Assembly: GCA_002320665.1 (NCBI GenBank)
Contig: DCKO01000016.1
Span: forward strand, 3,857-66,567
DNA length: 62,711 nucleotides
From: Micavibrio sp. UBA1672
Lineage (GTDB): Bacteria > Pseudomonadota > Alphaproteobacteria > Micavibrionales > Micavibrionaceae
Direction of reading: 5' to 3'
In this document: piece after piece, positions 7,534 to 15,493 of the stretch
Layout of the letters: each line of letters begins with the position of its first letter
Numbering within the stretch: position 1 is the stretch's first letter
Program-made: the position numbers and the translations under genes
Notes under the pieces: model-generated
Told to the model about the DNA's origin: nothing
What the model saw: only the letters and a program-made list of their open reading frames with translations
Databases searched by the model: none

Positions 7534-8333
7534 GTGTAAATACTTACACGCCGAATAATATTGGTAGGTTAAAATTGAGTCAAAAAAACACATATAATAG
7601 ATATATTATTTTTTTTATACTAACCATCGGATTTATACAGCCCACAGGATCAGCGTGGGGATTTTACTCCTACGACATATCAAGCCATAGCGTGATATCA
7701 CTGTCCATTACGCAGGCTGGCCACGGGAAACCCAAACCCAGACAGGAAAAAAAGAACAAGAAGAAGCAAACCACCATCCATCGCAAACACGTGATCGAGC
7801 AAATTCGCCGTAGCCGCTGGGAGCGAGAAAGCTTCGAAACCACAAAACGACAAATATTAGAGTCTAGGGCATCTGATCGTGCAAAATATAAATATTTGAA
7901 AGATGGCCTTATAGCCCATGAAGGACACGCCAGACAATCTGGTGGGCACACAATAGAACGCCATGTAGGTCTAAGCAATAAAGGCTTGAGAGACCGTTAT
8001 GCGCATGATCGGTCACTCATCAAACGAGACGGAACAAAAACACCAGAAATTTCAACTTTTCATTCTCTTAAAAAAGCGGAGCACTTTATTGAGCGCACTA
8101 TTCAGGAAAAAATGAAAACCAAAAAAGGCCAGAAGGAAATGAAAGATTTCCTGAAGCAACAAAATGGTGTTCTGGTTTGGAGTAAAAGTTTTGGCAGTGA
8201 GACAACAGGAAGCTCCTTACACGGCGTTAGCGGTCAAATTAGTAATGTTAATGGTGTAAGAGTTGTTTTAAAACGAGATGCTAATCATCGTAATGGTTGG
8301 AAAGTTCTTACAGCCTATCCAGAGAAAGGATAA
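7530..8333 (+). CDS. Sec-exported RNase A-like toxin (CdiA-CT type bacterial RNase A fold)
   Basis: Residues 1-44 contain a hydrophobic Sec signal (YIIFFILTIGFIQPTGSAWG). A basic segment (KPKPRQEKKNKKK, HRKHVIEQIRRSRWERE) matches the paralogue at 5143. Residues 126-267 show the order of motifs I associate with the RNAse_A_bac family first described in a Yersinia kristensenii CdiA tip: GGHTIERHVG (His140, His145), STFHSLKKAE, VRVVLKRD and GWKVLTAYPEKG at the very C-terminus (Thr261, Tyr263). The retained His and Thr/Tyr residues suggest an active RNase. Unlike known CdiA forms there is no large two-partner-secretion scaffold, and the enzyme ends a 267-aa Sec substrate. The next gene encodes a CdiI_2-like immunity protein. 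Target and delivery route are unknown. Confidence 0.82.
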   Translation: MSVNTYTPNNIGRLKLSQKNTYNRYIIFFILTIGFIQPTGSAWGFYSYDISSHSVISLSITQAGHGKPKPRQEKKNKKKQTTIHRKHVIEQIRRSRWERESFETTKRQILESRASDRAKYKYLKDGLIAHEGHARQSGGHTIERHVGLSNKGLRDRYAHDRSLIKRDGTKTPEISTFHSLKKAEHFIERTIQEKMKTKKGQKEMKDFLKQQNGVLVWSKSFGSETTGSSLHGVSGQISNVNGVRVVLKRDANHRNGWKVLTAYPEKG

Positions 8334-8341
8334 GATTCATA

Positions 8342-8671
8342 ATGACCAATGAACACAAGCATTATTTTTGGAATAAGGATTTTCCTAAGGCGGAAAAGTT
8401 TTTTTCCAGCTATTATTTTGACGGAGCGGCCCAAGACATTGCAGATACTGATGAAGGGGTCATAGACATTGCGCTTGAATGGAATGGTAGGAACTTTGTT
8501 CAGGATACTTATACTCAGTTGCAAGAATTAATTAATAGCGATATGGAAGATGATGAACTTCATGATTTTATTCATGATAAACTAGGCTCTGCCTATGTTG
8601 CAGAACCCGGTAAATCAAGGAAATGGCTGATTAGAATTTGCAAGATTATTGAAAACAAAACAAAGTTATAA
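8342..8671 (+). CDS. CdiI_2-like immunity protein for the RNase A-like toxin
   Basis: This 109-aa acidic protein starts at an ATG preceded by AAAGGA. It follows the CdiI immunity pattern: an aromatic FFSSYYFDGAAQDI near residues 20-33, an acidic centre (INSDMEDDELHDFIHDKLG) and a WL near the end (RKWLIRICKII, Trp95). I recognise this order from the CdiI_2 immunity family (YF-x-D, eeeL, W-L). It lies 8 nt after the RNase A-like toxin stop. No signal peptide is present, so it would protect the cytoplasm. A longer in-frame start at 8297 lies inside the toxin and is disfavoured. The family assignment is by eye. Confidence 0.75.
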   Translation: MTNEHKHYFWNKDFPKAEKFFSSYYFDGAAQDIADTDEGVIDIALEWNGRNFVQDTYTQLQELINSDMEDDELHDFIHDKLGSAYVAEPGKSRKWLIRICKIIENKTKL

Positions 8672-8704
8672 ATCACTTTGAGTTTTACTTGCCAGAAAAG
8701 CAGA

Positions 8705-9016
8705 TCAAACAAGCAGAGAAATTTTGTAAATGGTGACTACCATTGGCACAAAGATCGGACAAAGCAGAAATATTTTCTTCCAGATGCCGGATAGGAAAAA
8801 GCTGGCGAAGCTGAAAAGGAAACATACAAACCATGTCAGTGAAATCGTCATCATGAGCGGGCCGTTTAAAACATAGTCTACGACGCCGACATTTGCTTCA
8901 TTTTTTAAATCGATAAGCTGTAACTTGAATATAGAAAAAGCAATAATGAGCGGCCCTACGGAAAAACCCACCGCATTTACGAGAAAGAAAATAAGAACTT
9001 TTAGAAACGCCTTCAT
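8705..9016 (-). CDS. Small membrane protein (103 aa), unknown
   Basis: The protein shows three likely transmembrane segments: FLKVLIFFLVNAVGFSVGPL, MTISLTWFVCFLFSFASFFL and IFLLCPIFVPMVVTIYKISL. It has no recognised motif. It faces the toxin island (convergent with the CdiI-like gene, 33 nt between stops) and its ATG is preceded by a weak GGAT. The reading frame is clean and the hydrophobic pattern is regular, which favours a real gene. It may mark the right edge of the island. No function is assigned. Confidence 0.55.
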   Translation of the reverse strand: MKAFLKVLIFFLVNAVGFSVGPLIIAFSIFKLQLIDLKNEANVGVVDYVLNGPLMMTISLTWFVCFLFSFASFFLSGIWKKIFLLCPIFVPMVVTIYKISLLV

Positions 9017-9051
9017 ATCATCCGTTTTTTAGTTTGCCGATAGAATATAAT

Positions 9052-9079
9052 AAAAAGACTGCCGCAAGGACAGTCTTTT
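9052..9079 (-). terminator. Intrinsic terminator after the small lipoprotein gene
   Basis: AAAAGACTG (9053-9061) pairs with CAGTCTTTT (9071-9079) around a 9-nt loop that includes short CC/GG pairing. On the minus strand the stem runs into a T-rich tail. It lies 31 nt past the stop of the lipoprotein gene at 9110-9313. A-T rich arms on both sides mean it could also work on the plus strand. Confidence 0.7.
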
Positions 9080-9109
9080 CATCAGAATTCTTATTAAAAC
9101 CCACTTGAA

Positions 9110-9313
9110 TTATTTCATTTGGGCTCTTTGGAATACTTTCTCGGCAGGTGCTACTTCCATAGGCGCTGCTGCAGGAGCAGGCCGTTCATGTGTAGCTGTA
9201 CGCTCCATTGCATATGGTGGGTCTGTGTCGATATCACCTGTTGCAGTCGTGTCACAAGCAGACAGAGCAAGTGTTGCCCCGACCAAGCAAAATGATGCCA
9301 ATGTTTTTTTCAT
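9110..9313 (-). CDS. Small lipoprotein (67 aa)
   Basis: A clear lipoprotein signal peptide ends in LALSAC with Cys20 as lipidation site, preceded by MKKTLASF. The mature part is short, Ala/Pro/Glu rich (RPAPAAAPMEVAPAEK) and probably disordered. GAGGA lies 7 nt upstream of the ATG. It is a single transcription unit closed by the hairpin at 9052-9079. No family is recognised; small lipoproteins of this type are common in the outer membrane. Confidence 0.72.
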   Translation of the reverse strand: MKKTLASFCLVGATLALSACDTTATGDIDTDPPYAMERTATHERPAPAAAPMEVAPAEKVFQRAQMK

Positions 9314-9524
9314 TTTAAATCCTCGTAATTTATTCAGTTAGGTTGCAATTTGCTCCAGAAATCTGCTGTTAAAAATTAACCGCAATTTCTAAAAATTATA
9401 CTTAAGAGTCATTGCGCAATGCGACAGTGTTTTCAAGTCATTTTTTATGTTTTGCACATTATTTTATTTTTTTTTGGTTCATAACGTTGTTTATTTATCA
9501 CACTTTTTTACCAAAATGGTGGCT

Positions 9525-10781
9525 CTAGTTTTGCTGCATTTGCCTGAAATATTTATCTACACCAATTACGATAGAGCGGGCTAGTTTTCTACGGTATTCG
9601 GGCTTATTGAGCATAATTGCCTCATTTTTATTTGATAGAAATCCTGCTTCTATCAGAATAGAAGGGATTTCTGGCGATTTTAAAACGGCAAAGCCTGCAT
9701 ATCTATGTGGGTTTTGGAGCATTTTGACACCAGATCCTTTCATATCCTCAACCAGCATATTCGCAAAATACTTGGATTGATTCGACGTCTCGGTCATCAA
9801 GAAGTCACCAAGAATATAGGCTACCTGCTCGTCTTCAATATCAAGATCAAGACCGGCAATCAAATCAACACGATTTTCCTTTTCCGCAAGTTTTGCAGTC
9901 TGCTCGTCAGAGGCTTCACGTGACAATGTGTAAACCGAAGCGCCACGAACATTTTTCTTATGGATTGTATCTGCATGAACAGAGATAAACAAATCGCCAC
10001 TGTGTTTATGTGCAATCTCGACGCGTTTCTTCAAAGGGATAAAAATATCTTTTTCTCTGGTCAATTCCACGCGATAGCGTCCTGTGGATTCTAACTGACG
10101 CTTTAACTCATGACTAAGGGCCAAGGTAATATGTTTTTCATATATACTACCGCCGCTTGTGGCGCCTGGATCAACTCCGCCATGACCGGGATCGACTATG
10201 ATCAAGGGCTTATAACGTTTCGCTGCACTATCTGTATTTCTGGGTTTTACGGGAGGGATAACAAAGCCTGCCTTTGTAATTCTAGCGCCGTCTTGATCAC
10301 CGCCATGAGTGTAACCACCCCCACTTTCGACACTCAGAGTCCCGAATATTTTCGCCTCACCATTTTTACCGGAAACTTCTGCCCTCCAGTCAAAATCTAT
10401 AACAATTCGATCCGATTTGTTTTTATTTTTTTTGAGTAAATAGGCTGTACTTATTGTAGCTGTTTTATCCAGATCAAAAACTATCCGTGAAATACCAGGC
10501 ATCAATTTACCTTGCCTGATATCCTTGATGCCGGCTTGTGACGGTTTATCGACCTGCCCTGCCTTCCAGTCAAAATGGGGCAAATCAATAACTAGTCGCT
10601 CAGGATTATTCAAAACAAAGCTACGAAAATCTGCGGCTTCACTCAGGTCCAAAACCATACGCACCTTATTCGGATAAACGCCAAAACGTACATCATCAAT
10701 GCTCAGAGCGTAAGCCAGCTTTGGTAGCATGACCAAAGCGCAAATAAAAAGAGTCAGATATTTTGTTCGTCGAAAAGCCAT
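9525..10781 (-). CDS. N-acetylmuramoyl-L-alanine amidase with AMIN domain (AmiC-type)
   Basis: The enzyme cleaves the amide bond between MurNAc and L-Ala to split septal peptidoglycan in the periplasm. Residues 1-25 form a Sec signal. An AMIN domain follows (about 28-130: VRFGVYPNKVRMVLDLSE, VIDLPHFDW), which in relatives targets the protein to the septum. The Amidase_3 domain from about 192 has the zinc ligands in VDPGHGG (His200), Glu215 in YEKH and His269 in SVHAD, and the C-terminal LIEAGFLSN with the catalytic Glu. The length of 418 aa is normal for AmiC. It appears monocistronic. Confidence 0.95.
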   Translation of the reverse strand: MAFRRTKYLTLFICALVMLPKLAYALSIDDVRFGVYPNKVRMVLDLSEAADFRSFVLNNPERLVIDLPHFDWKAGQVDKPSQAGIKDIRQGKLMPGISRIVFDLDKTATISTAYLLKKNKNKSDRIVIDFDWRAEVSGKNGEAKIFGTLSVESGGGYTHGGDQDGARITKAGFVIPPVKPRNTDSAAKRYKPLIIVDPGHGGVDPGATSGGSIYEKHITLALSHELKRQLESTGRYRVELTREKDIFIPLKKRVEIAHKHSGDLFISVHADTIHKKNVRGASVYTLSREASDEQTAKLAEKENRVDLIAGLDLDIEDEQVAYILGDFLMTETSNQSKYFANMLVEDMKGSGVKMLQNPHRYAGFAVLKSPEIPSILIEAGFLSNKNEAIMLNKPEYRRKLARSIVIGVDKYFRQMQQN

Positions 10782-10874
10782 TTGAAATGCATATTTAGGT
10801 AAGTAAAAGCAGATATCAGGTTACATTCAATTTATATCACAACTTAATCGGAATTCCCAAAATCTAATTTTTGT

Positions 10875-11723
10875 TTACCCTAGAACCTGAAAGTCTTTTA
10901 AGCAGAGGAATCCATCTTTGACACTTATGATGATTTCACGTGGCGCAGATCTGATGATATACCCACACGGGTAATCATGAGAATCTTTCCAGCCAGAGAA
11001 TTGGTAAACCGCCAGTTTTTGTTTTTGACCACTCGCGTTTTCCAATAACGCAAGCACACCATAGCGCCCTAAAGCCCGACCTTTAATTAGTAAATCATCA
11101 ACCCCTTTATACCAGTCCAGTGTCCTGCCAGCCTCGTCTAAGGGCGGATAATTACTTGCTTTTTTATCATCTTGGGGCGTGGCATTCTTCCAGTATTCCC
11201 CAAGATTTGAAAAACAGTCCGCCACCAGATCAGGGGCAATCACAGCGCCTTGAGCACTTAGCGTTTCAACATCTGTTTGCGCATCACATTTCAGGGGTTT
11301 TTGGATGAGGATATCTCCGGCGTCAAATTTCTGCGTCATCTTATGCAAGGTCATGCCTGCGGCTTCGGGTTCATGCATAATTATGAAAGGTATTGGCGTA
11401 AGGCTTCTTGCACGCGGCAATAGAGCAGGATGCATATTTATGCCATAGGCTGCACTCTCATCAATGGGCGGGACCTTGTATGGGTAACCACAAGCCAAAA
11501 ATACTTTGCAACCGTGATCACATAGCCCTTGGATATCCTTGGACGTTACAGTGTTTTCCTGCAAGGGGATATCATTTTGTCTGGCAAAGTCTTTCAACTG
11601 ATCATTAAAGAAAAACATATTATCGCAAGGAAAGGAGAATATATGGAGGACTTCATGCCCGTCATGTACCAGCCGCAACAAAACATCCAATGAATAATCA
11701 TAACCGAAAAATGCAAATTTCAT
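10875..11723 (-). CDS. Formyltransferase-family protein (Fmt/ArnA-like fold)
   Basis: The N-terminal half has the formyltransferase fold: MKFAFFGYDYSLDVLLRL, then GINMHPALLPRARS with Asn96 and His98, and KFDAGDIL with Asp137. These three residues match the Asn-His-Asp catalytic set of N10-formyl-THF-dependent transferases. The normal LP-x-YRG is replaced by LPRARS, so it is not a standard Met-tRNA formyltransferase. A C-terminal beta domain (LAVYQFSGWKDSH) recalls Fmt_C. The likely substrate is a nucleotide amino sugar or similar amine, but this is a guess. No ribosome-binding site is evident before the ATG. Confidence 0.8.
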   Translation of the reverse strand: MKFAFFGYDYSLDVLLRLVHDGHEVLHIFSFPCDNMFFFNDQLKDFARQNDIPLQENTVTSKDIQGLCDHGCKVFLACGYPYKVPPIDESAAYGINMHPALLPRARSLTPIPFIIMHEPEAAGMTLHKMTQKFDAGDILIQKPLKCDAQTDVETLSAQGAVIAPDLVADCFSNLGEYWKNATPQDDKKASNYPPLDEAGRTLDWYKGVDDLLIKGRALGRYGVLALLENASGQKQKLAVYQFSGWKDSHDYPCGYIIRSAPREIIISVKDGFLCLKDFQVLG

Positions 11724-11762
11724 GAGGGGAATTGTTCAGGAAAGAGTCAGAAGGATCAAGCC

Positions 11763-12158
11763 TTAATCGTCGACAGCGTCTAAAAGCTCATCAAAAATCT
11801 CGCCAGCGACTTTGATTGTATTCAAATTGGCTTTGTATGAAAGCTCTGCAAGTTTTAGATTCACGGCTTCTTCGGCCAAATCTACATTGGGCCCACCGAC
11901 AAAGCCTTCCGCATTTGCATGCGGTGAGTTTGGGTCATAGGCAACTGCTACGGGGTTGTTACGCGGGATTATTTGTGTTTGCACACCACCAGCAGCATCG
12001 GCCTTTGATGTTGTGTCCAAAGGCGTATAAGGTGCCTGCCCGCCTTCTTCCAAAGAGCCACTTGTAAAGGCATTCGCAATATTAGAGGCGCTCGCATTCA
12101 AACGCTGCGTTGCAGAATTTAACCCCGATAATGCTATTCCAATGGCATTTGTCATCAT
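11763..12158 (-). CDS. FlgC-like flagellar basal-body rod protein, isolated from any flagellar cluster
   Basis: The N-terminus GIALSGLNSATQRLNASASNIANAFTSG matches the flagellar rod/hook family signature (SGL-x-A-x2-RL-x-ASNIAN). The C-terminus NLAEEAVNLKLAELSYKANLNTIKVAGE-like region matches the rod C-terminal helix. The 131-aa length is close to FlgC. The central part carries PYTPLDTTSKADAAGGVQ, as in FlgC. No other flagellar gene is in the window, so it may be part of a dispersed set or a remnant. ATG ATG at the start; no strong Shine-Dalgarno. A role in a proximal rod is the family expectation. Confidence 0.8.
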   Translation of the reverse strand: MMTNAIGIALSGLNSATQRLNASASNIANAFTSGSLEEGGQAPYTPLDTTSKADAAGGVQTQIIPRNNPVAVAYDPNSPHANAEGFVGGPNVDLAEEAVNLKLAELSYKANLNTIKVAGEIFDELLDAVDD

Positions 12159-12228
12159 TTTATTCTACCATAACAATGGTTAACATGTTATTTCTATATA
12201 GGTTTTGATCACAAAAAAGGTTTTGAAT

Positions 12229-12708
12229 ATGCGTAATCTGGTTTTTTCTCTTGTTTTTATTGCTCTTTTGACATCGTTTTCGCAACTTGCAGAAGCAAAA
12301 AAACGTAACTATTTGTGGCACTTCTTCCCTAAGCACTGGCAAACCATGGATTTTGATCCTTATCTCGGTCATCAACAAATTCGTCAGAGATCTTTGTGGG
12401 ATGGCGATGACTGGACACCGGAAGCATGGATTAAAGATGCTGGAGATGAGCGCCGCATTATGCGTGATTTATACCAAAGCCATATCATTCTTGATCAACA
12501 CAAGGATAGTCAGAATATACCTGTTCTGGTTGTCGGCGACCCGTTTAAAAAACTTTCAGATATGGATGCCCGCCGCGTTTTAAAATTCATTGATTATGTT
12601 TTTGAAATAACAACATCTGAAAAAGATGGCATGTTCTATGTCTATCATATTGACGATTCCAAAAACCCGATGGGTCTTTATAATAAATACGGATTTCAAG
12701 ACAGATAA
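12229..12708 (+). CDS. Exported hypothetical protein (159 aa)
   Basis: A Sec signal peptide (MRNLVFSLVFIALLTSFSQLAEA) is followed by a soluble domain with WHFFPKHWQTMDFDPY and repeated Trp/Asp residues. I do not recognise the family. The ATG at 12229 is chosen because AAAAAGG lies 8 nt upstream; the frame is open back to a TTG at 12205. It lies 19 nt upstream of the TPR-methyltransferase gene and probably shares its transcript. The product is likely periplasmic. Confidence 0.68.
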   Translation: MRNLVFSLVFIALLTSFSQLAEAKKRNYLWHFFPKHWQTMDFDPYLGHQQIRQRSLWDGDDWTPEAWIKDAGDERRIMRDLYQSHIILDQHKDSQNIPVLVVGDPFKKLSDMDARRVLKFIDYVFEITTSEKDGMFYVYHIDDSKNPMGLYNKYGFQDR

Positions 12709-12727
12709 TATTTAAAGGGGTGATACT

Positions 12728-14608
12728 ATGTCAGACGTTGCTGTAAAAAGCCAAGAGGCAGGAGATGCCTTTGATAAGGCTTGGGCCTTGTTTGAAAATG
12801 AAAATTATGATGAAGCACAAACAGCTTTTCAGGATTTATTAAAAGACCAGCCTAATGCACCAAATTTCATTGCTTTGGGGCGAGTTTTAGAGGCAAAAGA
12901 CAACCCGGTTGATGCCGTTAAAAACTATATAGAAGCCGTTAAGATCGATAAGGGCGCCACAGAAGCTTATGCACGAATGGGTGACATTTATACATCGCAA
13001 AGACAAGATACGCCTGCTGTTGAAAATTATGCCCAAGCCATTGCCTCTGATCCAACTAATCCTGTCTATAAAAATAAATTGATCCAGGTTGTCGGTCTAA
13101 TGCGTTTCAAAAAAATGAATCCTAATTTAAAAGGGGTGTTATTGGAATGCATGGAAAGCCCCGGCGTAGAGCTTATGAATTTTGGTAATGCCTGGAGAAC
13201 TATAATTTGTTCCAATAAGGTTTTTGCCTCGTATTATGTTATGGCAGAAGTCAAAAAATATGAAACATTTAAAAAGAGTTACAGCAAAGCCAAATCATTG
13301 GATGCACTAGCCGACCCTTTCTTTTTAACCGGCCTTGGAAATTTCATAGTACCGGAAATAACATTTGAACGTTTTTGCACATATTTACGTCGCTATTTGC
13401 TTGAAAGCTGGTCAGAAGGTAAAAATCACTTTATTGACCCTGATTATGCCGTTTTCATTCCTTGTGCTTTAGGAAAATATTGTTTTCTTACTGAATATAT
13501 AATGACAGAAGAGGAAAGCGAAACTGCACTCCTAGAAAACCTGCAAAAAAAATTGGAATCGGATAACTCACCTTCCCTTGATGAACTGGGTTTATACTCC
13601 TGCTATAGACCTCTATATAATCTCAAAAACGCGAAAGAAATAGCTGCACAGCTAGAAGGGGGAGAGCATGTATCTCAAATCCCGAAATCAATTATCGAGG
13701 ACTATTTTGAGCAACAGGAACTAAAAAAATCTATCAAGGCTTTATTCAAAATAGAAGATGAAGTTTCTTTGGCTGTACAAGAACAATATGAAGAGTTCCC
13801 CTATCCACGCTGGACAACATTAACTCATAAACCCAAGCCAAGAGCCTTTGAACAGCGTTTTGAAAATCAAAAGATTAAAATCCTAAATGCCGGATGTGGT
13901 ACTGGTCGTGAAGCTCTGCAGTTGGCTTTAGACTTTCCTGATGCCAAGATTCTTGCAGTTGATTTGAGCCAAACCAGTATTGCTTACGCCCTAAAAAAGA
14001 AGAAAGAATTTGGTATAGAAAATGTGGAATTCAGACATGGGGACATTATGGCCTTGGGTGAGCTGGATGAAGAGTTTGATCTCATCGCCAGTTCCGGTGT
14101 GCTGCACCACATGAAAGATCCTGTTGCCGGATGGAAAAATCTGACAGAGCTTTTAAAATCAGGTGGATTGATGAGGATTGGTCTTTATAGCCGTGTTGCA
14201 CGTCAAAATATTATAAAAGCACGCGATGTTATTGCTAAAAACAAAATTAAACATGATTCAGCCTCAATCAGGCATTTCCGTGACAATATATCACAGTACT
14301 TAAAGCCGAAAGAGATTAAGTTTTTCCAAAGACGAAGTCAGGATTTCTATGTTCTCTCCATGTGCCGTGACTTGTTATTCCACGTTCAAGAACATCAGTT
14401 TGATCCTGATGAAATAAAAGGCATCTTGTCGGATCTTGAACTGGATTTTCTTGGAATGTGGGTTGGTCGAGAAACTAAAGAAAAATTTGCAAAAATTTTT
14501 CCTGATGATCCTGATGGTAAAGATTTATCCAACTGGACAAAATTCGAACAAAAACATGATGATTTATTCCTTGGCATGTATAATTTCTGGTGTGAGAAGC
14601 CTGAATAA
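12728..14608 (+). CDS. TPR-repeat protein with C-terminal class I SAM methyltransferase domain
   Basis: The first ~120 residues contain TPR-type helices (AWALFENENYDEAQTAFQDLL, AYARMGDIYTSQRQDTPAVE). A long middle part of unknown fold follows. A SAM-binding domain begins near residue 384 with ILNAGCGTGREALQLA, then ILAVDLSQTSIAYA, FRHGDIM and IASSGVLHHMKDP, all typical of class I methyltransferases. A strong AAAGGGG lies 7 nt upstream of the ATG. This TPR-plus-methyltransferase layout is common in alphaproteobacteria. The substrate is unknown; small molecule, lipid or protein are all possible. Its stop abuts that of the convergent EamA gene. Confidence 0.9.
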   Translation: MSDVAVKSQEAGDAFDKAWALFENENYDEAQTAFQDLLKDQPNAPNFIALGRVLEAKDNPVDAVKNYIEAVKIDKGATEAYARMGDIYTSQRQDTPAVENYAQAIASDPTNPVYKNKLIQVVGLMRFKKMNPNLKGVLLECMESPGVELMNFGNAWRTIICSNKVFASYYVMAEVKKYETFKKSYSKAKSLDALADPFFLTGLGNFIVPEITFERFCTYLRRYLLESWSEGKNHFIDPDYAVFIPCALGKYCFLTEYIMTEEESETALLENLQKKLESDNSPSLDELGLYSCYRPLYNLKNAKEIAAQLEGGEHVSQIPKSIIEDYFEQQELKKSIKALFKIEDEVSLAVQEQYEEFPYPRWTTLTHKPKPRAFEQRFENQKIKILNAGCGTGREALQLALDFPDAKILAVDLSQTSIAYALKKKKEFGIENVEFRHGDIMALGELDEEFDLIASSGVLHHMKDPVAGWKNLTELLKSGGLMRIGLYSRVARQNIIKARDVIAKNKIKHDSASIRHFRDNISQYLKPKEIKFFQRRSQDFYVLSMCRDLLFHVQEHQFDPDEIKGILSDLELDFLGMWVGRETKEKFAKIFPDDPDGKDLSNWTKFEQKHDDLFLGMYNFWCEKPE

Positions 14609-15493
14609 TCATACAGTTTTTTGTTTTTTCTTTTGTTCGCGATATAAAATCAGCATGTTGCTGAATATAATGAGGCCTGCACCTGCGATATTATTTATGG
14701 TTGGCTCTTTGTCCCATAAGAGATAATCAAATACAAAAGCCCATATTATCATTGTGTACATGATTGGCGCAATAATTGATGCTTCGGCAAGTCGTAAGCT
14801 CTGCGTTTTACACAGAAGCGAGATTAGCCCTGTTGCACCTAAACCAACAATAATCCAAAGCATATCAAAAGATAAAGGCGCCTTAACCTCGGCAAAAGGC
14901 AAATGCACACTTGTTGCCAAGGTACCAAAAAGAACAAAGTAAAAAACGGTTCTGGTTGATGTCTCCGTGTTTCCCATCCAGCGCAAGCAAATATAAACGC
15001 ATGCAGACTCAAAGCCCCAAATCAAAGCCAGAATGATCCCGAGAATTGGTAGTGGCTCATGGCTGCTAAACGGGCTAACCGTAATAAAAACGCCTATAAA
15101 CCCAATCAAAACTGCGCTCAGCCTATATGGCCCGACTTTCTCTTTTAAAATCGGATAAGACAATAAGACTACAAATAAGGGCGAGGTAAATAACAGAATT
15201 GTTGTTTCCGTAAGAGGCATAATTGACAGTGCCCACATACCAACAACAATTCCAGTTGTACCTATTACGCCACGAATTATATGCGCCCATGGGCGCCCGG
15301 TTTTCAATTCAGCCAATTTTCGGGCACATAATATCCATAGCAATAAGGCTATGAATGAAAAGACGTTACGAAAGAACGTCACCTCTATAGGCCCCAAATA
15401 GCTTGAGAGAAGCTTGGAAAACAAACTCATACTCGCGAGCATAAAGGCACTTATGGCGGCAAAAATCACACCCAATATAACTTTATTATTCAT
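14609..15493 (-). CDS. EamA-family (DMT) transporter, copy 2
   Basis: The 294-aa protein has about ten transmembrane helices in two EamA repeats, e.g. VILGVIFAAISAFMLASMSL and ILGIILALIWGFESACVYI, with EVTFFRNVFSFIALLLW at the end of the first pair. It belongs to the drug/metabolite transporter superfamily and likely exports a small metabolite. It overlaps the upstream EamA gene by 8 nt, so the two are co-translated and may work together or result from a duplication. GAGG precedes the ATG. Substrate cannot be told. Confidence 0.9.
   Translation of the reverse strand: MNNKVILGVIFAAISAFMLASMSLFSKLLSSYLGPIEVTFFRNVFSFIALLLWILCARKLAELKTGRPWAHIIRGVIGTTGIVVGMWALSIMPLTETTILLFTSPLFVVLLSYPILKEKVGPYRLSAVLIGFIGVFITVSPFSSHEPLPILGIILALIWGFESACVYICLRWMGNTETSTRTVFYFVLFGTLATSVHLPFAEVKAPLSFDMLWIIVGLGATGLISLLCKTQSLRLAEASIIAPIMYTMIIWAFVFDYLLWDKEPTINNIAGAGLIIFSNMLILYREQKKKQKTV

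Noticed and set aside
12170..12192. CtrA half-site ATGGTTAA upstream of the FlgC-like gene
   Set aside because: The second TTAA at the right spacing is missing.
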